This document shows, piece by piece, positions 44,513 to 52,131 of a stretch of DNA of 52,131 nt. Position numbers and translations under genes: made by a program. The stretch is taken from assembly GCF_003611475.1 (NCBI RefSeq), contig NZ_RAXT01000021.1, positions 1 to 52,131 of the forward strand, read 5' to 3'. How positions within the stretch are numbered: the stretch's first letter is position 1; each line of letters starts with the position of its first letter. The stretch is from Acinetobacter rongchengensis (GTDB lineage: Bacteria; Pseudomonadota; Gammaproteobacteria; Pseudomonadales; Moraxellaceae). The notes under the pieces were generated by a model. The model saw only the letters and a program-made list of their open reading frames with translations. It made no database searches and was not told the DNA's origin.

Positions 44513-46144
44513 ATGATGAATGGACTAATGATGCATTGTAATTTAAATATTACTTCAATTATGCAACATGCTTTGATGGTATCAGCACATCAAGAAATAG
44601 TAACTTTGAAATCAGATGGAGTAACTAAGCATCGCTATACCTATAAAGATGCTTTCGCCCGTGTTGCGCAGTTTGCAAATGTGATGGCGCAATTGAATGT
44701 TTCTGATCATGCAAAAGTTGCAACAATGGCATGGAATACCTATCAACATTTTGAATTACATTATGCAATTCCTTGTACAGGGCGAATTTATCATACAGTA
44801 AATCCTAAATTAGCAGCCGAACAAATTGCACATATTATTTGTAATGCGCAAGATGAAATGTTGCTGCTTGAGCCTGATTGTATAGAAGTTATTGAATCTA
44901 TTTATGAAGAAATCAAACACGTTGTTCGGTATTTTGTGGTCTTGGGAGATGTGAATCCTGATTTATCTGCAAAGTTTAATTTCATGTTTTATGAAGATTT
45001 AATCCAAAATCAACCGCAGCAATATGATTGGCCAGAAATTCATGAAGATCGTGCGAGTGGGCTGTGTTACACCTCTGGAACCACAGGAAATCCTAAAGGG
45101 GTACTTTATTCTCATCGCAGTACCGTGTTGCATGCATTAGTTTTAAGTATGTCTGATGTTGTGGGTTTAAGTCATCAGAGTTGTATGATGCCATTGGTTC
45201 CGCTTTATCATATCAGTGCATGGGGAATGCCGTTTAACGCAGTACTGTGTGGTGCAAAACTTGTTTGGCCGAACGCATTTGCAGGGAAAATTGATAAAAT
45301 TTTTGAGCTTGTACAAAGTGAGAAAGTCGATATTTCAATTGCTGTGCCAACAGTTTGGACAGCTTATAAGAACTATTTACATGAACATCATATTAGCCAC
45401 ACTTTTTTGAAAAGAGCCATTTCAGGCGGTTCTGCTGCACCTTATGCATTGATTGAAGCAATGCAAAACTATGGTGTTGCATTGGAAAATGGATGGGGTA
45501 TGACAGAAACAAGCGCTTTAGCTACTTGTAACCGCTTAAATCAAATTAAAGAGAAGCCTGAAACGCAGTCAATTAAATGTGGTAAGCCTATTTTTGGTTT
45601 TCAAATGAGATTGAAAGGCCCTAATGGTGAGCTACTTCCACATGATGGTAAACATGAGGGGGTACTTGAAGTAAAAGGTCATTCGATCACTTATCAATAC
45701 ATCAATGCCAAAGATAATATTGGTAAAGCTCATACGGAACAACAAAATCAATGGTTTGATACTGGTGATATTGCTTGTATTGATGAATATGGATATATGC
45801 ACATCACAGATCGTGCCAAAGACATGATTAAGTCAGGAGGTGAATGGATTAGTAGTGTTGAAGTTGAAAATGCAGCCATGGGATATGACAAAGTTGTAGA
45901 GGCTGCTGTGATTGCTGCGAATCATCCTAAATGGGGGGAACGGCCACTGTTAATTTTAGTGCCTAAATCTTCTAAGGAGACCATTAAGCATGAAGAAATT
46001 GTAATTTATTTATCTTCTAAATTGCATAAATGGGCAATTCCTTCAGCAACCATTTTAGTCGATGAAATTCCGCATACAGCGACAGGGAAAATCAGCAAAA
46101 AAACGTTACGAGAGCAATATCAAGACTATTTTATGCATAGTTAA
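44513..46144 (+). CDS. Fatty-acid-CoA ligase (AMP-binding)
   Basis: A 543-aa acyl-adenylate-forming ligase. [16 protein letters not shown] is the ATP-binding P-loop, NGWGMTET motif II, and [10 protein letters not shown] and TATGKISK hold the Asp and catalytic Lys of the C-terminal domain. It is of the medium/long-chain FadD-like type and would activate the acid used by the neighbouring dehydrogenase. GAGGA precedes the ATG. Confidence 0.9.
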   Translation: MMNGLMMHCNLNITSIMQHALMVSAHQEIVTLKSDGVTKHRYTYKDAFARVAQFANVMAQLNVSDHAKVATMAWNTYQHFELHYAIPCTGRIYHTVNPKLAAEQIAHIICNAQDEMLLLEPDCIEVIESIYEEIKHVVRYFVVLGDVNPDLSAKFNFMFYEDLIQNQPQQYDWPEIHEDRASGLCYTSGTTGNPKGVLYSHRSTVLHALVLSMSDVVGLSHQSCMMPLVPLYHISAWGMPFNAVLCGAKLVWPNAFAGKIDKIFELVQSEKVDISIAVPTVWTAYKNYLHEHHISHTFLKRAISGGSAAPYALIEAMQNYGVALENGWGMTETSALATCNRLNQIKEKPETQSIKCGKPIFGFQMRLKGPNGELLPHDGKHEGVLEVKGHSITYQYINAKDNIGKAHTEQQNQWFDTGDIACIDEYGYMHITDRAKDMIKSGGEWISSVEVENAAMGYDKVVEAAVIAANHPKWGERPLLILVPKSSKETIKHEEIVIYLSSKLHKWAIPSATILVDEIPHTATGKISKKTLREQYQDYFMHS

Positions 46145-46252
46145 TAAGCTATTGAATTTAGGGGTTATTATTTGTTTATTTATGTTTTGATGCTTTGGTC
46201 TGCTGCATAAGTCATTAAATAAAGATGATCCCTAAAAATAAAAGGAATTTTT

Positions 46253-46564
46253 ATGTACGATCAAAACGAAACAAAAATTATTAAGGATGCAAAATTTATT
46301 CAAATGGTTAAATTGCGCAATCGCTTTGCGGTTGGTTTAAGTTTAATTGTTTTGGTGGTTTATTTTGTTTTTATTGGGATAGCAACTTTTCAACCGCAGT
46401 TTTTGGCACGTTCTTTCGAGCATAGCGTGATTACCATAGGAATACCTGTAGCAGCATTTATCATTTTATTTAGCTGGCTAACAACAGGTATTTATATCTG
46501 GATGGCAAATCAATATTTTGATCGGAAAAAAGAACAACTCAAAAAGGAATATCAATATGAATAA
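46253..46564 (+). CDS. DUF485 membrane protein (YjcH-like)
   Basis: A 103-aa inner-membrane protein with two helices (about 26-46 and 62-85) of the DUF485/YjcH family, which accompanies ActP-type acetate symporters. Its stop overlaps the symporter start by 8 bases. AAGGAA precedes the ATG. Confidence 0.9.
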   Translation: MYDQNETKIIKDAKFIQMVKLRNRFAVGLSLIVLVVYFVFIGIATFQPQFLARSFEHSVITIGIPVAAFIILFSWLTTGIYIWMANQYFDRKKEQLKKEYQYE

Positions 46565-48212
46565 ATGGATTTATTTAGTGTTATTGTCGGTTTTAAGTTC
46601 TTCAGCGTGGGCAGCGCCTCAAGTTGAATCAAGAAACTGGACTGCGATCATCATGTTTGGTTGTGTCGTCGGACTGTCTTTATTTATTACATGGAAGGCA
46701 GCACAAAAAACAGTATCCAAGGAAGACTTTTATACTGCAGGAAATTCAATCTCAGCCAAACAAAATGGATTGGCCATCGCTGGTGACTATATGTCTGCCT
46801 CTACCTTGCTAGGAGTATCTAGTATGGTGTTTTTTAAAGGTTATGATGGTTTTATCTATGTGACGGGCTTTTTTGTTTGTTGGCCAATTTTGACTTTTCT
46901 CATGGCTGAAAGATTAAGAAATTTAGGTAAATATACCTTTGCAGATATTGTTTCTTATCGTTTAGATCCAAAACGGACACGTATTTTAGCAACCTGTGGT
47001 TCGCTGATAGTTGTGTGTTGTTATCTCATCTTGCAGATGGTCGGCGCAGGTCAACTGATTAAATTACTGTTTGGTTTAGATTATAAAATCGCGGTGATGT
47101 TGGTCGGTTGTTTGATGCTTATATACGTTATTTTTGGTGGAATGATCGCAACAACATGGATCCAAATTGTAAAAGCCATTTTATTACTCTTCGGTGGCAC
47201 AGTACTGGTATTTTTAGCATTTAAAGCATTTGGATTTAGTCTAAATAATATGGCTGTTGCAGCGATTGATGCGCATAAACTCGGAGAAAAAGTCCTCGAA
47301 CCTGGTTCAATGCTATCTAACCCAATTAATACTTTGTCGATGTCAATTGGTCTTATTTTTGGTTTAGCAGGATTGCCGCACATTTTGATGCGTTTCTTCA
47401 CAGTTCCAAATGCAGCTGAAGCTAGACGATCTGTATTTTATGCTTCTGGTTATATTGGTTATTTTTTCATAGTTGTGTGTATTTTAGGACTAGCATCCAT
47501 CGCAATAGTTGGGACACAACCGCAGTATTTTGTGAATGGCCAATTAGGTGGCGACTTGGTGGGAGGAACCAATATGGTGGCTATGCATTTAGCAGCAGCC
47601 TTGGGGGGAAATCTCATGTTAGGCTTTCTGTCTGCTGTGGCTTTTGCTACAATTTTAGCTGTAGTTGCAGGTTTAACACTTGCAGGGGCATCCGCAATTT
47701 CTCATGATATTTTTCAGAAAGTGATTAAAAAGGGGAAAGCTTCAGAGAAGCAAGAGATGATTGTATCTCGCTTATCCGTGGTTGCTTTAGGGATTGTTGC
47801 TATTGCATGCGGTATTCTTTTTGAAAAAATGAATATTGCATTTTTAATGGGGTTAACTTTCGGAATTGCCGCATCTGCAAATTTTCCAGTCTTAATTTTA
47901 TCTATGTATTGGAAAGGTTTAACCACTCAAGGTGCAGTCATCGGTGGTTTTACAGGGATGATCAGTGCCATTGTATTGGTCATTTTATCTCCAACGGTTT
48001 GGGTTGGAGTACTGGAGCATGAACAAGCGATTTTCCCTTATGACAATCCTGCATTATTTTCAATGCCATTGGCATTTATTACCAGTTTCGTGTTTTCTGT
48101 GATTGATCATAGTGAACGTGCTAAGCTTGATCGAGCAGGTTATGAGCAACAAATCGTTCGTTCTGAACTAGGTGTGCAAACGAAAGATCTAGAAAATGTA
48201 CCTTTACATTAA
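46557..48212 (+). CDS. Sodium:solute symporter, ActP-like
   Basis: A 551-aa symporter of the SSS family close to the acetate permease ActP: N-terminal signal-like helix ending SSSAWAAPQ, then about 13 helices, with SKEDFYTAGNSISAKQNGLAIAGDYMSASTLLG (46717-46812) typical of ActP. Start is the ATG at 46557, inside the end of the DUF485 gene; the in-frame TTG upstream is rejected. In this cluster the cargo may be a short or medium carboxylic acid that the ligase then activates. Confidence 0.9.
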   Translation: MNKWIYLVLLSVLSSSAWAAPQVESRNWTAIIMFGCVVGLSLFITWKAAQKTVSKEDFYTAGNSISAKQNGLAIAGDYMSASTLLGVSSMVFFKGYDGFIYVTGFFVCWPILTFLMAERLRNLGKYTFADIVSYRLDPKRTRILATCGSLIVVCCYLILQMVGAGQLIKLLFGLDYKIAVMLVGCLMLIYVIFGGMIATTWIQIVKAILLLFGGTVLVFLAFKAFGFSLNNMAVAAIDAHKLGEKVLEPGSMLSNPINTLSMSIGLIFGLAGLPHILMRFFTVPNAAEARRSVFYASGYIGYFFIVVCILGLASIAIVGTQPQYFVNGQLGGDLVGGTNMVAMHLAAALGGNLMLGFLSAVAFATILAVVAGLTLAGASAISHDIFQKVIKKGKASEKQEMIVSRLSVVALGIVAIACGILFEKMNIAFLMGLTFGIAASANFPVLILSMYWKGLTTQGAVIGGFTGMISAIVLVILSPTVWVGVLEHEQAIFPYDNPALFSMPLAFITSFVFSVIDHSERAKLDRAGYEQQIVRSELGVQTKDLENVPLH

Positions 48213-48679
48213 GTGATTTGCTGAATTTAGGCTTTTTTATCTGTATGTTTACAATAAGAAAGCCTAATGGAGCATGCTGAGAGCATTATTATTAATCAAA
48301 CCACTTTAAAATATGACTCAATACAATTGAAGGAATAATGCTATTAGATCAAAATTAAAACTAGATTTTCAATTTAATAATTTTAAATAACAAAAACTTA
48401 GATAATCAAAGCTAATCATCTGCATGCCAATCCTCTATTTTAATACAATTTGACTAAGTCATTGACTCAGGTTTTATTATTGAAAGCTTTTGGATCTCAA
48501 AAATATAGTATTCGATGGGATGATTTTAAAATCTATATTTGAATAGCTATGTAGTTATAAATTTATAATTTAATTCAATAAATTTTTATTTTTCTAATTA
48601 ATTTTGATAATTCATTCAAAATTGTATTGACATTAAAGTTGACTTTAAACCTATAGTATTTCACATAATCTAAAGAGAT
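48213..48679. other. Intergenic region with hairpin and MerR-type promoter
   Basis: About 470 AT-rich bases without a gene. TTAGGCTTT (48227-48235) can pair with AAAGCCTAA (48259-48267), a possible terminator for the symporter. The middle is featureless; a promoter lies at 48627-48657. Confidence 0.5.
48627..48657 (+). promoter_or_regulatory. MerR-type promoter with 19-bp spacer and internal dyad
   Basis: TTGACA (48627-48632) and TATAGT (48652-48657) are 19 bp apart. Within the spacer, TTAAAGT-TG-ACTTTAA (48633-48648) is a perfect 7-bp dyad. Long spacers with a dyad between the boxes are the hallmark of promoters twisted open by MerR-family activators. No merR gene is in the window. Confidence 0.55.
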
Positions 48680-49927
48680 ATGAAGATAATGAATATATTT
48701 AATCCATTAACACTCCCAAATGGTTCAACTATTCCAAACCGAATTGCAAAAGCTGCAATGGAAGAAAACATGGCTGATCTAAATCAAGCACCATCTGAGG
48801 CACTCATGCGTTTGTATCAGGCTTGGGCAGAAGGCGGAGCAGGTCTGATTATTACAGGGAATGTCATGGTTGATCGCCGTGCTATGACAGGGCCGGGTGG
48901 TGTGGTACTAGAAGATGAAAAGTATTTAGAAATTTTTAAACGCTGGGCAAAAATTGGTCGTGCAAAAGGGGCTCAGTTCTGGTTGCAAATCAACCATCCT
49001 GGTCGTCAAATGCAATCTAATTTAGGTCAACAAACATGGGCTCCATCAGCCGTTGCTCTAGATTTAGGAAAAATGTCAGATCGCTTTAATACACCGATTG
49101 AAATGACACAGGCGATGATTGATGAAGTGATTCAGCGTTTTGCCAATACTGCACGTTTAGGTGAAAAAGCAGGATTTACTGGTGTTGAAATTCATGCTGC
49201 ACATGGTTATTTATTGAGCCAATTCCTTTCACCTTTGAGTAATAAACGTCAAGATCAGTGGGGCGGTTCATTAGAAAATCGTGCACGTATTTTGATTGAA
49301 ATCGTTAAAGCTGTACGTGCAGTTGTTTCGTCAGATTTTGCTGTTGCAGTCAAACTCAATTCAGCAGATTTCCAACGCGGTGGTTTTAGTGCAGAAGACG
49401 CTCAGCAAGTGGTACAAATGCTGAATGAATATGCTGTCGATTTGGTTGAACTTTCAGGAGGGAGTTATGAAGCTCCTGCGATGCAAGGTCAAGCTAGAGA
49501 TGGACGTACCTTAGCTCGTGAGGCTTATTTTCTCGAATTTGCACAAGAAATTCGTAAAGTTGCCAAAATGCCAGTCATGGTGACAGGTGGGATTCGTCGT
49601 CATCAAGTTGCAGAGCAAGTGGTTGAAAGTGGTGTAGACATGGTCGGAATCGCAACGGCTTTGGCTCTTGATCCTAACTTGCCTAATCAATGGAAAAATG
49701 GACAAAATATTGTGCCAGAACTGAAACCAATCACTTGGGACAATAAAACATTGGCATCGCTTGCTAATATGGCAACAGTGAAATTCCAATTAAGAAAACT
49801 TAGCCTTGGAAAAGTACCCAACCCGAAAGTTTCACCTTTATGGGCTTTGGTTTTACAGCAAGCTGCGATGGCACGCCGTACTCGGCAATATAAAAAACGT
49901 ATGCGTGACTATTCATTTGCATCTTAA
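48680..49927 (+). CDS. NADH:flavin oxidoreductase (old yellow enzyme family)
   Basis: A 415-aa FMN-dependent TIM-barrel oxidoreductase of the OYE/2,4-dienoyl-CoA-reductase type. VEIHAAHGYLLSQFLSP gives the catalytic His pair region, WGGSLENRAR the phosphate-binding loop, and MVTGGIRR the FMN site. No C-terminal Fe-S/FAD half is present, so it is a single-domain enzyme. It is followed 15 bases later by a decayed saccharopine-dehydrogenase-like gene, so this was a two-gene operon. The Met at 48689 is an alternative start. Confidence 0.88.
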   Translation: MKIMNIFNPLTLPNGSTIPNRIAKAAMEENMADLNQAPSEALMRLYQAWAEGGAGLIITGNVMVDRRAMTGPGGVVLEDEKYLEIFKRWAKIGRAKGAQFWLQINHPGRQMQSNLGQQTWAPSAVALDLGKMSDRFNTPIEMTQAMIDEVIQRFANTARLGEKAGFTGVEIHAAHGYLLSQFLSPLSNKRQDQWGGSLENRARILIEIVKAVRAVVSSDFAVAVKLNSADFQRGGFSAEDAQQVVQMLNEYAVDLVELSGGSYEAPAMQGQARDGRTLAREAYFLEFAQEIRKVAKMPVMVTGGIRRHQVAEQVVESGVDMVGIATALALDPNLPNQWKNGQNIVPELKPITWDNKTLASLANMATVKFQLRKLSLGKVPNPKVSPLWALVLQQAAMARRTRQYKKRMRDYSFAS

Positions 49928-49942
49928 GCAACGAGGTTTGTC

Positions 49943-50685
49943 ATGACCAATGATCTAAATCTTCCAAATTGGATAATTTATAGTGCAAATGGTTACACGG
50001 GCGAATTGATTGCTCATGAAGCTGTACGTCAAGGACTAAAATCAACTGTTGAAAGAAGCATTATCAGATGCAATCCATTTAGTATTAGGTTTTGACTCAA
50101 AAACAGGGCTTTCTCCAGATACCGCCAAGACCAGTGCAGAAGGTATGGCTGAAGGTGGTAAAATCCGTAAAGATGATAAAATCGTTACGGTTCCACTGGC
50201 TTATCATGTTCGTAATATTGATTTTGGTGATGGTGAAAAAACTGCGATGAGTGTGCCTTGGGGAGATGTAGCAACTGGATTTTACACGACAGCTATTCCA
50301 AATATTGAAGTTTTTGTCCCAGCACCTGCAAAATTGATTTTCGCTGTAAAAATGCTGAATGCTTTACGACCAGTATTCAAAATTCAAGCCATTCAAAAAA
50401 GTAATTAAATCGATACTTGGCAAATCTGTGGTTGGACCTGATGCAGAACTGCGTGCCCAATTGCCGACCTACGTTTGGGGCGAAGCTAAAAATGCACATG
50501 GACAGACTAAAACCGCACGTATACAAACTGACAATGCATATAGTTTGACTGTAAATGGTTCTATTACAGTAGTGCGTTATTTACTTGAGAATCAGGTTAA
50601 AGCAGGGAGTTATACACCTGCTAAATTAATGGGTTATCATTTAGTCACTCAGATTTCAGGTTCAGGATCATTGATCATTTCTTAA
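49943..50685 (+). pseudogene. Decayed saccharopine-dehydrogenase-like (trans-acting enoyl reductase) gene
   Basis: The reading frame begins MTNDLNLPNWIIYSANGYTG, the Rossmann start of this family, but fails after about 35 codons. The sequence resumes in another frame near 50040 (LLKEALSDAIHLVLGFDS) and shifts again near 50370-50400 to end with LPTYVWGEAKNAHGQTKTAR and GSLIIS. The total is about 740 bases against roughly 1,080-1,200 for the family, so an internal deletion of about 300-400 bases plus a frameshift are likely. Pieces are still highly readable, so decay is recent, or a sequencing error affects the second shift. Confidence 0.8.
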
Positions 50686-50727
50686 ATAATCCTTCTTAAA
50701 TAGTTTGATTTAACATAGTCAGAATAA

Positions 50728-50773
50728 AACCCATTACAGAATGATTTTGTAATTGGTTTTCTTGTAATGGGTT
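50728..50773 (+). terminator. Hairpin after the pseudogene
   Basis: AACCCATTACA (50728-50738) and TGTAATGGGTT (50763-50773) pair perfectly. An inner ATTACA/TGTAAT gives an alternative fold. It has no T run. Confidence 0.45.
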
Positions 50774-50904
50774 AAAGTAATAATTCTAATTTTGATTTAA
50801 ATGTACAAGCTTAGTATGCAAATAAAAATAAATGATAAATTAATCGGTCATTTTATAATTTTCTTACGATTATTATATAAATAAAAAGATCAATGCTTAA
50901 ATAG

Positions 50905-50937
50905 AAAATACCCTTTTAGAATATAAAAGGGTATTTT
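50905..50937 (-). terminator. Terminator of the ADC-like gene
   Basis: AAAATACCCTTTT pairs perfectly with AAAAGGGTATTTT (13 bp), 10 bases past the minus-strand stop. Confidence 0.85.
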
Positions 50938-50946
50938 GAAGAGAGC

Positions 50947-51996
50947 TTATTGTTTAGCAGGTGTGCTTTGTTTTGCATTGTCAAATGCATGGAATGGTAT
51001 TGGCATATTAAGTGCTAATTGAGCATCTTTTACAACGTCAAAACGAAGTACTTTGTTTGCACCTAAGTCATCAAGTAAATTACTAATAGGTCCACCATTT
51101 TTAACAACTTGAACGTTTTTAGGAAATAATTTCTGCCCGAAAGTAAGGGTATTAGATTCGACAGAAGTACTGTGCCATTGACCATCTACAAGTTGATACA
51201 TTGTTTTCGTTTCAATGCGTGATTGTGGTTTTACAGTTTTGATTTTTGGTACAGGAGCAATCAAACTAAGATCAGATGTACCATTTGTATTAAAAATCTG
51301 AGCGTGTACCTGTTTATCGCCAATGGTCATATCGATTGGAGTCAACCATTTAGGTAGTTGATAACCATATACACCACGTACACGTGCAATTTCGGTGTCT
51401 ACAGGTAAGGCAAGTACATGACCGTAATATTTATGGTTACGCATAGAACTTAATAATTCTGTTGTGTTGAAGTAGTGAGCATTAGGTTGACGAACAACCA
51501 CAGCCACAGAAACCTCGTCATATGGATCTACATCATTGACGGTGTATGAGAAAAAAGTTAATGAGACTAGCCCATAGCCAGGCAATGGCTGTAATGGTTC
51601 AAGCGGAGCTGGAAGTTTTGCCTTTACTTTAGAAATTGGAGCAAGCATTAAAAGCTGTACATTACTGGTACGATAATAAAAATTAGGTGACCAAACTTTG
51701 CCGACTCGAGTATCGACCAGTTTTTTGGGAATTTTACGGAAATAATCAATATTACCTGCAGCAGGGTCTTTAGCAACCTCATCCAAATTAGGGTTCATAC
51801 GAAAGCGATCATAATAACCGCCCTTAGGAACATTCACCTTATATGGACCAAACTCAATAGTTGTTGTTTTGCTATTATCTACTAAAGCAATATTATTTTG
51901 GTCTGGATTCGTTTCAGCTGCTTGAACTGATAAGCTTAATAATAAACTTGAAGATAATATGGTGATTGATTGGCTTAATTTAAGTGTGTTGAACAT
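50947..51996 (-). CDS. Exported acetoacetate-decarboxylase-like protein
   Basis: A 349-aa protein with a clear signal peptide (hydrophobic core to about 25, cleavage after VQA), so it is probably periplasmic, unusual for the acetoacetate decarboxylase superfamily. The ADC-like core is recognisable in VRGVYGYQLPKWLTPIDM, where the Lys corresponds in place to the Schiff-base lysine region (GFPKK in classical ADC). The tandem Lys pair of ADC is not kept, so decarboxylase activity is uncertain. A very good AGGAGGA precedes the ATG at 51994-51996. Confidence 0.7.
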   Translation of the reverse strand: MFNTLKLSQSITILSSSLLLSLSVQAAETNPDQNNIALVDNSKTTTIEFGPYKVNVPKGGYYDRFRMNPNLDEVAKDPAAGNIDYFRKIPKKLVDTRVGKVWSPNFYYRTSNVQLLMLAPISKVKAKLPAPLEPLQPLPGYGLVSLTFFSYTVNDVDPYDEVSVAVVVRQPNAHYFNTTELLSSMRNHKYYGHVLALPVDTEIARVRGVYGYQLPKWLTPIDMTIGDKQVHAQIFNTNGTSDLSLIAPVPKIKTVKPQSRIETKTMYQLVDGQWHSTSVESNTLTFGQKLFPKNVQVVKNGGPISNLLDDLGANKVLRFDVVKDAQLALNMPIPFHAFDNAKQSTPAKQ

Positions 51997-52131
51997 TTTA
52001 ATGATCCTCCTATAAGTCTTAGTTAAATGCTAAGATTGAAGTTTGGTTTAATGTCAAGTATTTTCTGATTTAAAAAATAAAATTTGTAGATATTAAAGTT
52101 TAATATCGATTATTTTTTAATAAGGATTAAT

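Noticed and set aside
1..52131. CRISPR array
   Set aside because: No regularly spaced direct repeats were seen anywhere in the window.

Overview
The window is an AT-rich chromosomal segment that looks like Acinetobacter (Moraxellaceae). This is inferred from gene content and order rather than from a marker gene: surE followed by an NlpD-like lipoprotein with no pcm or rpoS, an AmpG with a large extracytoplasmic insert, a FimX-like/PilZ-like pair beside epmB and efp, and many tightly packed genes with A/T-rich spacers. No species call is possible from the sequence alone.

Layout. 1-74: start of a PAAR-like gene running off the left edge. 75-557: no gene; holds a strong terminator and perhaps a short RNA. 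558-13335: housekeeping genes (gamma carbonic anhydrase, PBP5/6 carboxypeptidase, two related small exported proteins, SurE, NlpD-like, LysR regulator, ArgD-type aminotransferase, monothiol glutaredoxin, Lon-like protease, AmpG). 13549-17895: a lipoprotein with a zinc-protease motif, GloA, a BASS-family transporter and ribosomal protein L31. 18063-23944: a minus-strand group (FimX-like, PilZ-like, EpmB) divergent from efp; EpmB acts on the EF-P lysine, here K34. 24750-32358: cstA and its small partner yjiX/ybdD, split by a mobile element. 32619-37658: a PanE-like reductase, then a MoxR/DUF58/transglutaminase operon. 37702-38179: tRNA-Val(GAC) and a decayed IS5-type transposase. 38422-48212: a sigma-54-type catabolic cluster (phosphotransferase, DUF6285, histidine phosphatase, acyl-CoA dehydrogenase, SDR, PrpR-like enhancer-binding protein, acyl-CoA ligase, DUF485, ActP-like symporter). 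48627-51996: a flavin oxidoreductase behind a MerR-type promoter, a decayed saccharopine-dehydrogenase-like gene, and an exported acetoacetate-decarboxylase-like protein.

The most notable system is a 5,152-bp transposon at 26882-32033. It has 24-bp terminal inverted repeats (22/24 identical) and a perfect 8-bp target duplication (GAAATAAA at 26874-26881 and 32034-32041). It encodes an IS1595-type transposase, a small partner protein, and a four-gene operon: a DUF6471 HTH protein, an EcoRI-family adenine methyltransferase, an unrecognised 292-aa protein, and a DUF262-HNH nuclease. This looks like a self-mobile restriction-modification or other defence cassette. It landed between cstA and yjiX; removing it and one target copy restores a 46-bp intergenic gap. 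A 15-bp perfect palindrome sits between the divergent defence operon and transposase, a likely operator.

A second coherent system is the acyl-CoA cluster. Two near-consensus -24/-12 promoters precede the first gene (38422-38437) and the acyl-CoA ligase (44446-44461). Each has a TTTCA-N4-TGAAA palindrome upstream, and the enhancer-binding protein likely to act there is encoded between them.
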